Positions 32,890 to 45,583 of a DNA stretch of 64,000 bases are shown here, piece by piece. The notes below the pieces were generated by a model, which saw only the letters and a list, made by a program, of their open reading frames with translations, had not been told where the DNA came from and searched no databases. Made by a program: the position numbers and the translations under genes. Each line of letters starts with the position of its first letter. Within the stretch, counting starts at the first letter, position 1. Location of the stretch: assembly GCF_036898095.1 (NCBI RefSeq), contig NC_090735.1, forward strand, positions 1,613,388 through 1,677,387, given 5' to 3'. This DNA comes from Palaemon carinicauda (Eukaryota > Arthropoda > Malacostraca > Decapoda > Palaemonidae).

Positions 32890-34055
32890 CAATGTTTTTT
32901 ACAGAAAATTCCTTTGCTTCTGCACGAATACAAACCATTTGCTCTTTGCTATGGATATATGTTTTCAGCGTAGTTGGAATCTAACCATAAACTTTAAAGC
33001 AAGTTGTCAACGACCCTCTGCTAGCTAGCACGAGGTTAGGTAGACCAGCCACCCAACTCTCACATTCACCTAGTGTATTATGTCACTTTTGTTTTTGGCT
33101 CAGCAGAGTGAAGATCAAAGACCTCACTCGAGTTGCCATGGTCAGAAATTGCTCACGAGGCCTTGAATAGAAGGAATTCTCATATCTCAGGGCCTGAGAA
33201 TTTACTGCAGTCAAGTAACTCAAGCAAGATCCTGCCTCCCACATTCCCTCGACATAGAATATTCTACATACCTGAAGGTGCAAGCCAGTTGCTTTTTCCT
33301 TTTGATCCTGTGTAGTCTTCATTGATGGGAGGTTTGCCTGTGGAGAGACTCAAGATTGAGAGCACAGTCTTCTACTGCCATGGAAACCTCTTCCATGGCC
33401 AGCTTTCAGGCAGCTTCCTGGATTGACCAGTGTTGTGGTACAGTCCCGTACTAAGCAATTGCTCAGGATGTTACAAATCCTGATATGTTGACGAAGTTCA
33501 GCAACTTTATTCCAACTGGTGCAAAGGTGGTGACTATGGTTTACAGTTACAGAACCAATTGGCCAACTGGATGCTGAAGAGGAGGAATGGTGTTGCTTCC
33601 TAATCTTCGAGCAAGTTGGACAAGAGGCAATGTCAGCATTAAGCAACAAACAGTACTAGAGGCTATGTTTCTCTTTCCTCAGTGTGACATAAGAGGTGAT
33701 AGTGGAGAAGTGGAGGAAGGCTAGCTATGACTCCCTCATCCCTCGTGTAGTTACCTTCAGTGGCCAAAGCCCTTTAAAGGCGACTATGGCAAGCCTTCCA
33801 GTTTCTGCCACACCTTCAATATTGGTTTTGAAGTAAGCTTGGGCTGTCTTCAAAGCAAATTGGAGTCCTTTAAGTTACCCTTTCCTGAACAAGGCCTAAA
33901 GCTCAAAAGTGGTAGTCTTAATGAGTGGAAGGTGGGCGGGACTTCGCTACCACCTGCCAGTTAACATAACTACCCAATCTTGCTGAATTTTAATGGCCAT
34001 TTCAGTTTCACTAAAGTCACTCCTATTAAAGGATATTGGTTTGTATAGTTGAGAA
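32890..34055 (+). mobile_element. Remnant of another DIRS-like family with gag relic
   Basis: Near the left end lies CACGAATACAAACC and near the right end TTGGTTTGTATAG, a weak inverted pair reminiscent of family I termini. The right part also shares AATGGC-CATTTCAG with 9117-9136. Between them, 33340-33800 translates in shifting plus-strand frames to gag-like pieces (TAMETSSMASFQAASWIDQ, LTKFSNFIPTGAKVV, SIKQQTVLEAMFLFPQ). At 1.2 kb it is a heavily deleted copy. Copy C begins immediately to the right. Confidence 0.4.
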
Positions 34056-35429
34056 AATAAAATTTTCAATATTAATCTTACCCGATAATCATGTAGCTGT
34101 CAACTCCGTTGCCCGACAGAATTCTACGGAAGGGATACGCCAGCGATCGCTATACAAGAGGGGGGTGTACTCACAAGCGCCACCTGTGGCCAGGTACTGC
34201 AGTACTTCTTGTTGACACCACCTCAATTTTTCCTCTGTCGTGCCTCCGGCTAGACCTACATGGATACGCTGTTGATTCTGGAGTTTTTGCTCACGATTTG
34301 GTGATGTATTTGCTCTAGATTTTAGCTTTCGCTATTCAGGAAGTTTTATTATTAGCTTAGCTAGCTTTTGGAATTAATTTGATTAATTATGGTGACGAAG
34401 AGAGTATGAACTCTCTTTCACTTTTAAATGGCCGACCCTTCCCTTAGACGGAAGTGTTGGTGTCTAAGAGAGTATAGACTCTCTTTCTTAATTTTGCTTA
34501 ACAAAAGTTATAGATTTATTTTATATCTCTCCGCCTTTTATAGGCCTCTTCGATTAACTTCCTTTTTTATAAACTTATTAAAATTAATTTTTATATTTGT
34601 TTATATTCGACCTTTCCTAATAGTAGGCGGTCTTTTCTTGTACCGAAGTTAATTAACATTGAGCCCGTCATTTCGGTTTTACCTGTTAACATATTATGCT
34701 ATTTTAATGTTTTTGAAAGAATTTCTTTGATAGTCTCGTACTGTTTTCAAAGTTGAACTAACGTTTTGTTTTGTCTCTGCAGTTGTTGACGTTCAGAACG
34801 TTCAACTTGCGCTCTATCGTTACGATAGAGAGAGAATTTTCACGGTGTCACGTTGCAGTAAGAGTAAACCGTTTCTAGCGTTTTGTTCATTCTTTCTTAG
34901 CTTAATGGTTTTAATTCTAATAAAGGAACTTTTTATTTGGGAAATCTTTCAGTTTTTTTCCTTTAACAATAATATGTTTTAACGATATATATGATTGGGC
35001 TCTTCTCTCAGGTTCTAAGTCAAGAGAGAGAGAGAGAGAGAGAGATAGAGACGGAGGGAGAGAGAGGAGGATAAACGTTTCGTTCAAGCGAGTAACGTTG
35101 TTATCGTTTTTGCTCTTCTCCCTAGTCTCTTTAGGGGAAGAAGGTAAACGTTTCTAGAGTTTTATTCTTGTTCTCAAGCTTTATGCGGTGAGAGATTTTA
35201 AACGTAGTTTATTTGATCTAGTGTTTAGTCTCTTTCCAGCCACTGAATTATTTATCTTTCATTAGATTTTTCTGTTACATTGTAATTCTGTTTTCGCAAT
35301 TATTAACTTTTAAGGAAGGATAGAATTGCGTGTTTCAGGTACAAACCACTTAAAGTTTCGAGTTCAGTGAAATAAGTGCAAACAGAAAATCAAAAGTGAT
35401 AAGTGATAAGCGCAAAGTGTTACAGTGTT

Positions 35430-36588
35430 GCGTTCGAGGGTTCGTCTGTTCGTGCCAGTTGTTCGCCTAGTCTGGGACCTCTTACAAGCTCCCAAGCCCA
35501 GGGGAGAAGTAATGTCGAAGGACTTATGGGTTCAGCAGGCCTTGATCGATGAACAGACGTTTTCCCTCCGTGGTTTCGGGTGTATCTACACACGTTGCTG
35601 ACGTGATCACCCCACCCACACAAAGACGAGAGAGCCCTTTCTTTCCTCGTCTGCGGTAGAGGTTTCTCGCAGAAACCATGGACCAATCTTGCAGCTTTTA
35701 AGTGCAAGTCGGTCCCTTCCGCACAAGTCCAACTCCTAGGTGTAGCCATTAGCCCTGGGTCAGTTCGGACTTGCTGCAGTACGACAACTGCACACCTCCC
35801 AGAGAGGCAAGGTGGTATCGCAACAGGCAGTAGCTCCGTCTGTTGCCGCACCAGCTGTTTTAGACCCTCAGTCTCAACGGACAGTAGCTCCGTTTGTTGT
35901 TGTCTTTCTTAAACTCTAGTGGTCTTTGCTGCAGTCAATGCAGTCTCAGCTTGCGGTTTTGATGCAGGAGTTTCAGGCAGAGGAGGTTAATACACCTCCT
36001 CCTGCGAACGCTCCTCCTCCTCTGCGCAGTACAATCTGCCAGACGTATGAGGTTGAGGTTCCTGAGGCTACCTCCATGCGTGAGCTGCCGCGTTGGGAGT
36101 TGCCAGTTACCAGCGTTGTGCAGCAACCTCCACCTTCCTTGAGACAGGAATCTCTTACCACGCTACAACCTCCTCAACAATGGGGACAGGAGTCTTATGC
36201 CTTACAACCTCCTCTTCCTTTGAGGCAAGAGTTTCTTGCAGTAAGACCATCCTCGAGGCAGCAACCTCTTGAGGTACGACAACCTCTACCATCCTTGAGG
36301 CAGCCACCTCAGCTCTCGCAGCTACAACCTCAACTCTCGAGGCAAGCTCCTCAAGAACCTCAACTCGTGAGACAGGAGTCGCGTTCTGCGCAGCCGCCAC
36401 CTCAACTCTCGCAGCTCACACCTCAAGAACCTCAACTCGTGAGTCAAGAGCCTCTCTCTGCGCAGCCACCTCAACCCTTGAGGCAAGCGCAACTCTTGAG
36501 GCAGGAACCTCATGCTATGAGTCAGCCACCTCAACGCATGCATCTGCCACTTTCTCCTCAGCTTGAGCCTCTTCCCATTCAACTTTGA
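35430..36588 (+). pseudogene. Gag relic with Pro/Gln linker, copy C
   Basis: The first part is broken by stops. A 220-residue frame (35926-36588) covers MLQSMQSQLAVLMQEFQAEE and a long proline/glutamine linker built on PSLRQ, QAPQEPQL and LRQ units, homologous to the linker in copies A and D. It ends where the foreign middle segment begins. The capsid-like C-terminal domain of A is absent. Confidence 0.75.
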
Positions 36589-37755
36589 AATAACATATGA
36601 CAATAATAACACCTCATTACTTTCATAACTTGCATTTGTAAAACATATACATGTATGCCTACACAAACATTATGATAATGGAGGTTATTCGTATTACTTA
36701 AAAAAAAAAAAAAAAAAAAATATATGTATTCCTTGCAATATATTTTTAACAAAATCGCAAAAATATGGCAAAAATATCTTCAAAACAAAAATGAATCATG
36801 AGTTATGAATATAATGTAAATATTATGTTGATATTAAAACCCCATGCAAGCATGCATGAAGTAATGCAGTGTTGCCAACAGGGCGAGTTTCCCTTTCCTG
36901 AGGTGAAGTAGATTATAGTACGTATATTTAGTGCAGCTTAATTCTACGATTATCATGCCGGCTATCAAATTCATCAACAAAACAGTCTAAATCAATTCCC
37001 TCGGCACGTGCACTTTCAATGGACAGTAATGCGATATTACTCAATCTAGCACTGGTCATGGAATTTCTGAGAAATGTTACACGCCATGCAACATGCTCTG
37101 CTTACCTTACAGCATGCTCTACATACAGCATGCTCTGCATACAGCATGCTCTGCATACCTTACCGCATGCTTCTCAGTCACACATCTTTGGTTGTTGCCA
37201 ACTCACTAGACTGTCAAGCAGTTTCATAACGTTGCCTTCTAGTCTGCTGCTTTTGCACCAGTGAAACCCTCACTGAGAGAACTTAGCTTTTCTCGGATAT
37301 GGTCCCTGTAGATGAGAAGGTGCTTTTCTCCCTCCTTCTGATATTCCCTTGAGGACTCTGTCATTTGGAGAGGAGCTTTTAGCTGCGTAGCCTCCTATGG
37401 ACTTTTATTTAAGCATAACATGCTTCCAGGGAAGGTAATGGTTCCACTTCAGTCGCTAACCCCGTCTGTTACCACACCTGCTCCCATAGACCTTGAGCTG
37501 TGTTGCAAGACATGCAGTCCAAGCTTAGTCCTTGTTAGAGGATTTTTTGTTTACGGAGTCAGTGTGTCACTGGGAAGACGTTCAACAACCAGCAGAAGTG
37601 ACTTGTTGTGACGCAGTGCGGCAACCTCAGCAACCCGATAAGGAGTTGTCTGTACGACCCAGACAGTCTAGACAGCTTCGGGTTGTCACTGTACTTCCTC
37701 GCTTCCCCATGGTTGACAGTTCACAGACTGTGCAGCAGTACCATGATCTTGTGTC
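36589..37755 (+). repeat. Chimeric middle segment of copy C
   Basis: AT-rich DNA with a short A-tract (36702-36720) is followed by a few 16 bp AGCATGCTCTGCATAC units (37085-37165). Then come pieces homologous to copy B gag in swapped order. 37325-37430 matches B around 28055-28150 (CTTGAGGACTCTGTCA, CCTATGGACTTT), while 37430-37750 matches B around 27420-27930 (CAAGACATGCAG, GACGTTCA-CAACCAGCA). The segment joins RT just before DDWLLRAPTS. Copies D and E carry the same block. Confidence 0.75.
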
Positions 37756-38880
37756 CGGCTCCGTCAGACGACTGGCTTTTAAGAGCTCCCACAAGTCGTC
37801 GCTGTCTGGAGATTCTCAGATGGACTATGGATCTGACCAAGGAACTGGGCCTCCTGGTCAATTTTGAGGAGTCCCAGCTCGTCCCATCCCAGACCATTGT
37901 CTACCTGGGTATGGATCTTCAGAGTCGAGCTTTTCGGGCTTTTCCGTCGGCCCCAAGGATCTTCCAAGCCCTAGAATGCATCCAGAGCATGCTGAGAAGG
38001 AACCGATGCTCAGTCAGGTAGTGGATGAGTCTAACAGGGACACTTTCATCGCTGGCCCTGTTCATCGTGTTAGGGAGACTCCACCTCCGCCCCCTTCAGT
38101 ATCATCTAGCTGCTCACTGGATAAAGGACATGACGCTAGAGACGGTCTCAGTTCCTGTTTCCGAAGAGAGGAGGTCTACTCTCGCGTGGTGTAAGAACAG
38201 CTTTCTTCTCAAGGAAGTCTACCTTTGGCTGTTCAGAAACCCGACCGCCGTCTCCTCTCGGACGCATCAGACACGGGCTGGGGTGCGACTTTGGACGGAC
38301 AGGAATGCTCGGGAACATGGAATCAGGAGCAAAGGACACTTCACATCAATTGCAAGGAGTTGTTGGCGGTTCTTCTGGCCTTGATAAACTTCAAGTCCCT
38401 CCAGCTTAACAAGGTGGTGGAGGTGGACTCTGACAACACCACAGCCCTGGCTTACATCTCCAAGCAGGGAGGGACTCTTTCGTGGAAGTTGTTCTAGATC
38501 GCAAGGGACCTCCTCATCTGGTCAAAAGATCGAAAGCTCACGCTGGTAACGAGGTTCATTCAGGGCGGTATGAATGTCATGGCAGATGGCCTCAGCCGGA
38601 AGGGTCAGGTCATCCCCACAGAGTGGACCCTTCACAAGAATGTTTGCAGCAGACTTTGGGCCCTGTGGGGTCAGCCAACCATAGATCTGTTCGCTACCTC
38701 GATAACCTAGAGACTCCTGTTGTATTGTTCTCCGATTCCAGACCCAGCAGCAGTTCACGTGGATGCTTTTCTGCTGGATTGGTCCCATCTCGACCTGTAT
38801 GCATTCCCGCCGTTCAAGATTGTCAACAGGGTACTTCAGAAGTTCTCCTCTCGCAAAGGGACACGGCTGACGTTGGTTGG
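37756..38880 (+). pseudogene. RT C-terminus, RNase H and MT relic, copy C
   Basis: It starts at DDWLLRAPTSRRC, so only the tail of the YxDD box remains and the first catalytic aspartate is gone. It then reads ELGLLVNFEESQLVPSQTIV, SALFI-like thumb sequence, SDASDTGWGATLDGQECSGT, NCKELLAVLLAL, DSDNTTALAYISKQGG, MNVMADGLSRKGQVIPTEW, WGQPTIDLFAT, PDPAAVHVDAFLLDWSHLD and LYAFPPF, with several stops. RNase H and methyltransferase motifs are readable but not in one frame. Confidence 0.78.
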
Positions 38881-40091
38881 CTCCGCTCTGGCCCGCGAGA
38901 GAATGGTTCATAGAGGTACTGCAATGGCTGGTCGACATTCCCAGGACTCTTCCTCTAGGAGTGAACCTTCTACGTCAACCTCACGTAAAGAAGGTACACC
39001 CAAACCTCCACGCTCTTCGTCTGACTGCCTTCAGACTTTCGAAAGACTCTCAAGAGCTAGGGGCTTTTCGAAGGAGGCAGCCAGAGCGATTGCCAGAGCA
39101 AGGAGAACATCCACTCTCAGAGTCTATCAGTCTCAAGGGGAAGTCTTCCGAAGCTGGTACAAGACCAATGCAGTTTCCTCAACCAGTACCACTGTAACCC
39201 AGATTGCTGACTTCCTGTTACATCTAAGGAAAGTAAGATCCCTTTCAGCTCCTACGATCAAGGGTTACAGAAGTATGTTGGCAGCGGTTTTCCGCCACAG
39301 AGGATTGGATCTTTCCACCAACAAAGATCTACAGGACCTCCCTAGGTCTTTTGAGACCTCAAAGGAACGTCGGTTGTCCACTCCAGGCTGGAATCTAGAC
39401 GTGGTCCTAAGGTTCCTTATGTCATCAAGATTTGAACCTCTCCAATCAGCCTCTTTTTAGGACCTCACATTAAAAACTCTTTTCCTCGTGTGCTTGACAA
39501 CAGCTAAAAGAGTAAGTGAGATCCACGCCTTCAGCAGGATCATAGTTTTCACATCTGAAACGGCTACATGTTCCTTGCAGCTCGGTTTTTGCTAAACGAG
39601 CTTCCTTCACGTCCTTGGCCTAAGTCGTTCGAGATCCCAAGCCTGTCCAACTTGGTGGGGAATGAACTGGAGAGAGTACTTTGCCCAGTTAGAGCTCTTA
39701 GGTACTATCTAAAAAGGTCTTAACCTTTACGAGGACAATCAGAAGCCTTATGGTGTGCTATCAAGAAGCCTTCTTTTCCAAGGTCTAAGAACTCAGTTTC
39801 TTACTATTCAGGCTTCTGATTAGGGAAGCACATTCTCATCTGAAGGAAGAAGACCTTGCTTTGCTGAAGGTAAGGACACATGAAGTGAGAGCTGTGGCTA
39901 CTTCAGTGGCCTTCAAACAGAACCGTTCTCTGCAGAGTGTTATGGATGCAACCTATTGGAGAAGCAAGTCAGTGTTCGCATCATTCTATCTCAAAGATGT
40001 CCAGTCTCTTTACGAGTACTGCTACACCCTGGGACCATTCGTAGCAACGAATGCAGTAGTAGGCGGGGGCTCAGCCACTACATTCCCATAA
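38881..40091 (+). pseudogene. Tyrosine recombinase relic, copy C
   Basis: Open through DCLQTFERLSRARGFSKEAA to FEPLQSASF, then a TAG at 39458-39460, then KRVSEIHAFS in frame and a frameshift after CSLQLGF. The C-terminal 76 residues (39861-40091) keep THEVRAVATSVAF and ATYWRSKSVFASFYLKD. The TAG and the following indels are identical in copy D, so they were inherited from a shared, already broken parent. Confidence 0.82.
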
Positions 40092-40508
40092 TCCCATAAC
40101 CTTTTAACCTTTCTCTTGAATACTTTTTATGGGTTGTACGGTCGGCTAAGAAGCCTTCCACATCCTTGTTGATTTGGCGGGTGGTCAATTCTTTCTTGAG
40201 AAGCGCCGAGGTTAAAGGTTGTGATGAGGTCCTTTAGTATGGGTTGCAGCCCTTGATACTTCAGCACCTTAGAGTTGTTCAGCCTCCTAAGAGGAACGCT
40301 GCGCTCAGTAAGGAAGACGAACTTATTTAAGGCAGAGTAATGGCTCAAGTCGACTTCCTTACCAGGTACTTATAATTTCATTGTTATTTTGAATAACTGA
40401 TAATATGAAATACGGGATACTTAGCTTCTTGATATACATGTACACTGGTTTTCACCCACCTCCCTGGGTGTGAATCAGCTACATGATTATCGGGTAAGAT
40501 TAATATTG

Positions 40509-40806
40509 AAAAATGTTATTTTCATTAGTAAAATAAATTTTTGAATATACTTACCCGATAATCATGATTTAATTGACCCACCCTTCCTCCCCATAGAACC
40601 AGTGGACCGAGGAAAAATTGAGGTGGTGTCAACAAGAAGTACTGCAGTACCTGGCCACAGGTGGCGCTTGTGAGTACACCCCCCTCTTGTATAGCGATCG
40701 CTGGCGTATCCCTTCCGTAGAATTCTGTCGGGCAACGGAGTTGACAGCTACATGATTATCGGGTAAGTATATTCAAAAATTTATTTTACTAATGAAAATA
40801 ACATCT
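40509..40806 (+). repeat. Palindromic 3' module of copy C
   Basis: Same inverted arms as in copy A (AAATGTTATTTTCATTAGTA ... ATAATCATG). The interior is the inverse of the C 5' end and includes C-specific variants (CTTGTATAGCGATCGCTGGC against the A/D/E form), so 5' end and module evolve together. Confidence 0.85.
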
Positions 40807-42018
40807 TTTAACATTTATTTTGTGATGAAACCTAATTTATATTTTTCTTGCTACATTCAGTGATTGGAAGATTAGATGAAGAGAATCGTTAGACCTCAGA
40901 ACTTCAAGAGTGTATGTTAGAAATAAATACTAGGTGATTTGGAAGGGTAGTTGCCCCCTGGATATTCCATAGTTATAAATTTGCTTTAAGAATCTTGGTC
41001 TTCTCATTAACTGTTCTTTTCCTCTCAAATTAAGAAAGCTGATTCAGAAAATCTTGATCCCTAGAATATTAGAATCATCATCTTGATAAATTCTTAACTC
41101 AAGAACCTTTCAAGCCCCCAAAGATAATGGATTTTATGGAAACACTTAAAAGATACCTGTTTCATAGATTCAAACCATTATATTATTGTGAGATCCCTCT
41201 TCACTCCCCTGCTAGTGGGATGCAGGTCCCACTTAATCTTGTGCATTTACTGTACCATACTGGAAAAGGTCAAGTGAAGGATATTTCACTAAACTAAGTA
41301 ACTACATTAGACTTTTGTTAAGTAATGGTTTGTATGTGTGAAATGACAGGATTTTGTTTTCATAATTTGATAATTTGACAGGATTCTGTTTACCTTATAT
41401 CTTTCAATAAATTTAAGAAGAAAATGTTTAAATAAAGATGTTTTGAGAAGTGGTACTGATACATACTTAGCAGATTATATGAAAGAAATGTTGCCAGTGA
41501 CTCGTCACATGAAGTACTGATTTTAAATTTTGGTGTATTTCAGCATATTTGGAGAGAGCTTATGATCCAAGAAGATTAAGGAAAAGGCAACCATATTGTG
41601 AAAGAATTTGCAGGCTAATCTGGGAATTTCTTTTGCAGTGGTGGTTTATTGAAAAATTTGTTGTTTAGATTCAAGAGTGAATTTACATACATTGAAATTG
41701 AAGCCTGTGGATAGTTCTTTATGATATTTTCTAAGAACAAATGAACATATGCTTAGACTGTACATAAGCAATAGTGTTATCAAATATAGAACATTTTCCT
41801 AATGTATTAATTTTTTATTTTCTCATGGTAAATCAATGAGTATAATACTACTTTGATATTTTCTAAATAAACTGTGATGATTTGTAGAAAGGTTAAGAAT
41901 TGAAGAACACATATAATTGCCAATACTGTACTGTAGTATTGTAGCATTATCCAAGTGAAATAGTGTGTTATATCTATATTCTAGAGGTGCATATAGTGTT
42001 ATACAGTATATATTTTAG
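40807..42018 (+). other. Region upstream of SWI5, within the TAMM41 intron
   Basis: AT-rich, with no mobile-element terminus and no long open frame. It should contain the promoter and any untranslated first exon of the SWI5-like gene. I see no clear TATA or initiator context worth calling. A weak acceptor TATATTTTAG lies at 42009-42018. Confidence 0.4.
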
Positions 42019-42023
42019 GATAT

Positions 42024-42677
42024 ATGCTTAAAATGTCTTTTTCTAATAAAGAAGACCTTGGTAAAGGTAAAATACCAAATGGGATGAAAGTGCAACAGCC
42101 TTTTAAAAGCCCTTTGAGGATGACTGATGGAAATAAACAGGAGCTTAGGAATACATTGAGGTCATTTTCATCGCCAGTTATACAAGGCAGAGAAACTCCC
42201 AAGCAAAGAGCTTCCTTTTCCCCAAATCAGCCTACTACTCAAGAATCTCAAGAAAATAATGAATCAAGAATGGCAAAAGATGTCGATGAAATGACATCCC
42301 TTAATACTACACCAAGGAAGCCTGCTGTTATGAACGCCGGTAGAGGACGACTTTTAAGCCACAACAGGGCGAGCCCACGGCAATTCTGTGCACCTTTTCG
42401 CAGTCCAGTCAGCAGTAACAGTACAGGACAAGAAGTTGTATCACAGGAAGAAAACCTAAATAAACTTCTTAAACTTGAGTGCGAGTTGGATGAAGAGATT
42501 TCGTCCCTCAAAGATCTTGGGTACGAAGTTGGAGAACTGCAGACACACATCAGCAACTTGCATCAGTATAATGAAATCAAAGATGCAGCCCAAGTTGTGA
42601 TGGGAAGACTTGCAGAGTTAGATGGTGTAACTGTTAAAGAAATTCATGAAAAATATGGAGCTTCATGTTTGGCATAA
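42024..42677 (+). CDS. SWI5: SWI5-like DNA recombination repair protein
   Basis: Swi5 is the small partner of Sfr1/Mei5 that stimulates Rad51 strand exchange in nuclear homologous recombination. The 217-residue frame ends in a complete Swi5 domain (about residues 146-213): a coiled-coil helix KLLKLECELDEEISSLKDLG, then YEVGELQTHISNLHQYNEIK, DAAQVVMGRLAELDGVTVK and a final EIHEKYG. The N-terminal half is low-complexity, basic and Ser/Pro-rich, with two PFKSP/PFRSP-type motifs (near residues 28 and 128). The frame is uninterrupted in one exon; the Met at 42033 is an alternative start. It is nested in the TAMM41 intron, same strand, between copies C and D. The intronless form could be a retrocopy or the last exon of a longer gene. 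Confidence 0.85.
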   Translation: MLKMSFSNKEDLGKGKIPNGMKVQQPFKSPLRMTDGNKQELRNTLRSFSSPVIQGRETPKQRASFSPNQPTTQESQENNESRMAKDVDEMTSLNTTPRKPAVMNAGRGRLLSHNRASPRQFCAPFRSPVSSNSTGQEVVSQEENLNKLLKLECELDEEISSLKDLGYEVGELQTHISNLHQYNEIKDAAQVVMGRLAELDGVTVKEIHEKYGASCLA

Positions 42678-42998
42678 GATTTGAATCTGTTTAAAAATAT
42701 GAGGAGAATTTAATAGTGGATTGCTAATTTTAGTTTTACATGCAAATGGATTTGCTCAAGTAATGTTGTAATAGTAATTTTTGTTACTTATTTGATGGTT
42801 AAGTGTACTGTACTACCATATTTGCTTTAGATATTAGTTTAGTATATAGAATTGATGAGATTTTCTCCTGTTATACAAATGAATGATTAGTGGATAATTT
42901 TTTTTCTATATTTTGAATAAATTTTTTTCTTGTATATAAATGTTTTTTTATAAAATCATATTTTCTTATCTGAAAGATTGTTTCAGTACAAATTACAG
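42678..42998 (+). other. SWI5: Likely SWI5 3' UTR
   Basis: AT-rich sequence after the stop with an AATAAA at 42916-42921 followed by a T-rich run. Copy D begins at 42999, so the transcript probably ends just before that element. Confidence 0.5.
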
Positions 42999-43956
42999 TT
43001 TTCAATATTAAACTTACCCGATAATCATGTAGCTGTCAACTCCGTTGCCCGACAGAATTCTATGGAGGGATACGCCAGCTATCACAATACTAGAAGGGGG
43101 TGTACTTACCAGCGCCACCTGTGGCCAGGTACTCAAGTACTTCTTGTTGACACCTCCTCAATTATTCCTCTGTCGTGCTTCCGGCAAGACGTTCTGGGAT
43201 ACGCTTATGTTCTTGGAGTATTTTCACGACTTTGGTGAAGTATTTCTCTTTGATTTCGGCTGTCGCTTTACTGGAAACTTCTATATTAGCTTAGTTAACT
43301 TTTGGAATTAATTTGATTAATTATGGTGACGAAGAGAGTATGAACTCTCTTTCACCTTTAAATGGCCGACCCTTCCCTTAGACGGAAGTGTTGGTGTCTA
43401 AGAGAGTATAGACTCTCTTTCTTAATTTTGCTTAACAAAAGTTATAGATTTATTTTATATCTCTCCGCCTCTTATAGGCCTCTTCGATTAACTTCCTTTT
43501 ATTATAAACTTATTAAAATTAATTTTTATATTTGTTTATATTCGACCTTCCTAATAGTAGGCGGTCTTTTCTTGGTACCGAAGTTAATTAACATTGAGCC
43601 CGTCATTTTGGTTTTACCTGTTAACATATTATGCTATTTTAATGTCTTTGAAAGAATTTCTTTGATAGTCTCGTACTGTTTTCAAAGTTGAACTAACGTT
43701 TTGTTTTGTCTCTGCAGTTGTTGACGTTCAGAACGTTCAACTTGCGCTCTATCGTTACGATAGAGAATGAATTTTCACGGTTTCACGTTGCAGTAAGAGT
43801 AACCGTGTCTAGCGTTTTGTTCATTCTTTCTTAACTTAATGGTTTTAATCCTAATAAAGGAACTTTTCATTTTGGGAAATATTTCAGTTTTTTCCTTTAA
43901 CAATAATATGTTTTAACGATATATATGATTGGGGTCTTCTCTCAGGTTCTAAGTCA

Positions 43957-43989
<33 letters not shown>

Positions 43990-44285
43990 CGGAGGGAGAA
44001 AGAGGAGGATAAACGTTTCATTCAAGCGAGTAACGTTGTTATCGTTTTTGCTCTTCTCCCTAGTCTCTTTAGGGGAAGAAGGTAAACGTTTCTAGAGTGA
44101 TCTAGTGTTTAGTCTCTTTCCAGCCACTGAATTATTTATCTTTCATTAGATTTTTCTGTTACATTGTAATTCTGTTTTCGCAATTACTAACTTTTGAGAA
44201 AGGATAGAATTGCGTGTTTCAGGTACAAACCACTTAAAGTTTCGAGTTCAGTGAAATAAGTGCAAACAGAAAATCAAAGTGATAA

Positions 44286-45583
44286 GTGATTAGCGCAAAG
44301 TGTGTCAGTGTTGTGCGTGAGGGTACTTCTGTGCGCGCCAGTCGTCCTCCCAGTCCGGGACCTCTTGCAAGCTCCCAAGCCCAGGGGAGAAGCAATGTCG
44401 AAGGGCAGAAGGGTTCAGCAGGCCTTGATCGGCGCACAGAAGTATCCTCGGTGGTTGTGGGCGTGTCTTACCGAGACCGTCACTCCCACCCGCAGACGAT
44501 TGAGCCCTTATTTTGCTCGTCTGCAGAAGAAATTTAGGGGAGAAAACGCTGGTCTCAGGTCTCAAGACCTCTTAAACGTAAAGTCCAGACCTATGCCAGA
44601 CGTACGAAGTTAGAGTTCAACAACCCGGATGCAGTCATTGGGTTAGCTCTGACTCTCCTCAGTCATCAGTTGAATGCACTCCGCCTAAGAGGAGTAAGGT
44701 TCTGCCACAACAGAGCTCGACTGTTAAGGCTTTACCTCAGCCTACTGTAGTTTCTGCCGACCCCAAGTGGACTCTACTACAGTCCATGCAAGCACAGCTT
44801 TCGGACTTGATGCGTGAGTGTCGGGCTGAGAGTGTTGCGCCTCCGCCTCCGCCTACACTCCCTCCGCCTGCGCTCGCTCCGCCTGCGCTCGCTCCGCCTG
44901 ATCGCAGTACCACCTGCCAGGCGTACGATGTTGAGCCACGTTCTGAGTTTGCTGTTCCCAGTGGTGCTCAGCCTCCGCCTTCCTTAAGGCAACCTTTACA
45001 ATGGGATCAGGAGGATTATACCTCTCTTCCTCCGCCTCCACTTCCTGCTCCACCAGTGATGCAACACTCGGTTGAGGTACAACAACCTCTCCCGTCCATG
45101 AGTCAGTCTCCTCAGCTCTCGCTGCAGCGAGCTCAACCCTCCTCAAGGCAAGCACCTCAACACCTTAGCCTTGCGCCTCAGGAGCCTCAACTTGCGAGAT
45201 TTTTACTGCGTTCTGCGCAGCCACTACCTTTTCGCTCTCAGCTCACACCGCAGGTACCTCAACTCGTTCCTCAGGAACTTGCTACTGCGCATCCGCCAAC
45301 CACTCAGCAAGCGCAACCCTTGAGTTCAGCCACTCATGCCAGGAGTCAGCCTCCTCCACCCATGCGCCTACCTTCTGCTACTTCCTTTGATCAGCCTTTG
45401 CAGACTGAGCCTCAGGTGTTCCCTCAACAGAGTCTTGAAGAGGAAACCACAACTATTGTTGTTCCAGCTCGTTCTGACTCTGCTGTTCAGCATACCTTAC
45501 CTCCATTTTCAAACCTTATGATAATGGAGGTTATTTGTATTACTTATAAAAATATATTTGTATTCCTGGCAATATATTTTTAA
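44286..45583 (+). pseudogene. Gag relic, copy D
   Basis: The first 83 residues (44286-44537) read EGTSVRASRPPSPGPLASSQ and PQTIEPLFCSSAEEI, matching A. After frame breaks, a 265-residue frame (44786-45583) covers MQAQLSDLMRECRAESVAPP and the Pro/Gln linker (PSLRQP, SRQAPQHLSLAPQEPQL, PPPPMRLPSATSFDQPLQ). It ends PARSDSAVQHTLPPFSN before running into the chimeric segment. The capsid-like domain is missing. Confidence 0.78.

Larger units (their letters stand above)
34063..40806 (+). mobile_element. Defective chimeric DIRS-like element, copy C
   Basis: Inverted ends at 34063-34099 and 40477-40513 are of the copy A type, followed by the 3' module (40509-40806). The 5' leader (34400-35400) is of the copy B type. 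Gag is A-like, then a 1.1 kb foreign middle replaces the gag end and RT front, after which RT C-terminus, RNase H, methyltransferase and recombinase relics follow. It has no complete enzyme. The same plan in D and E shows this is a spreading non-autonomous family, not a one-off wreck. Confidence 0.88.
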
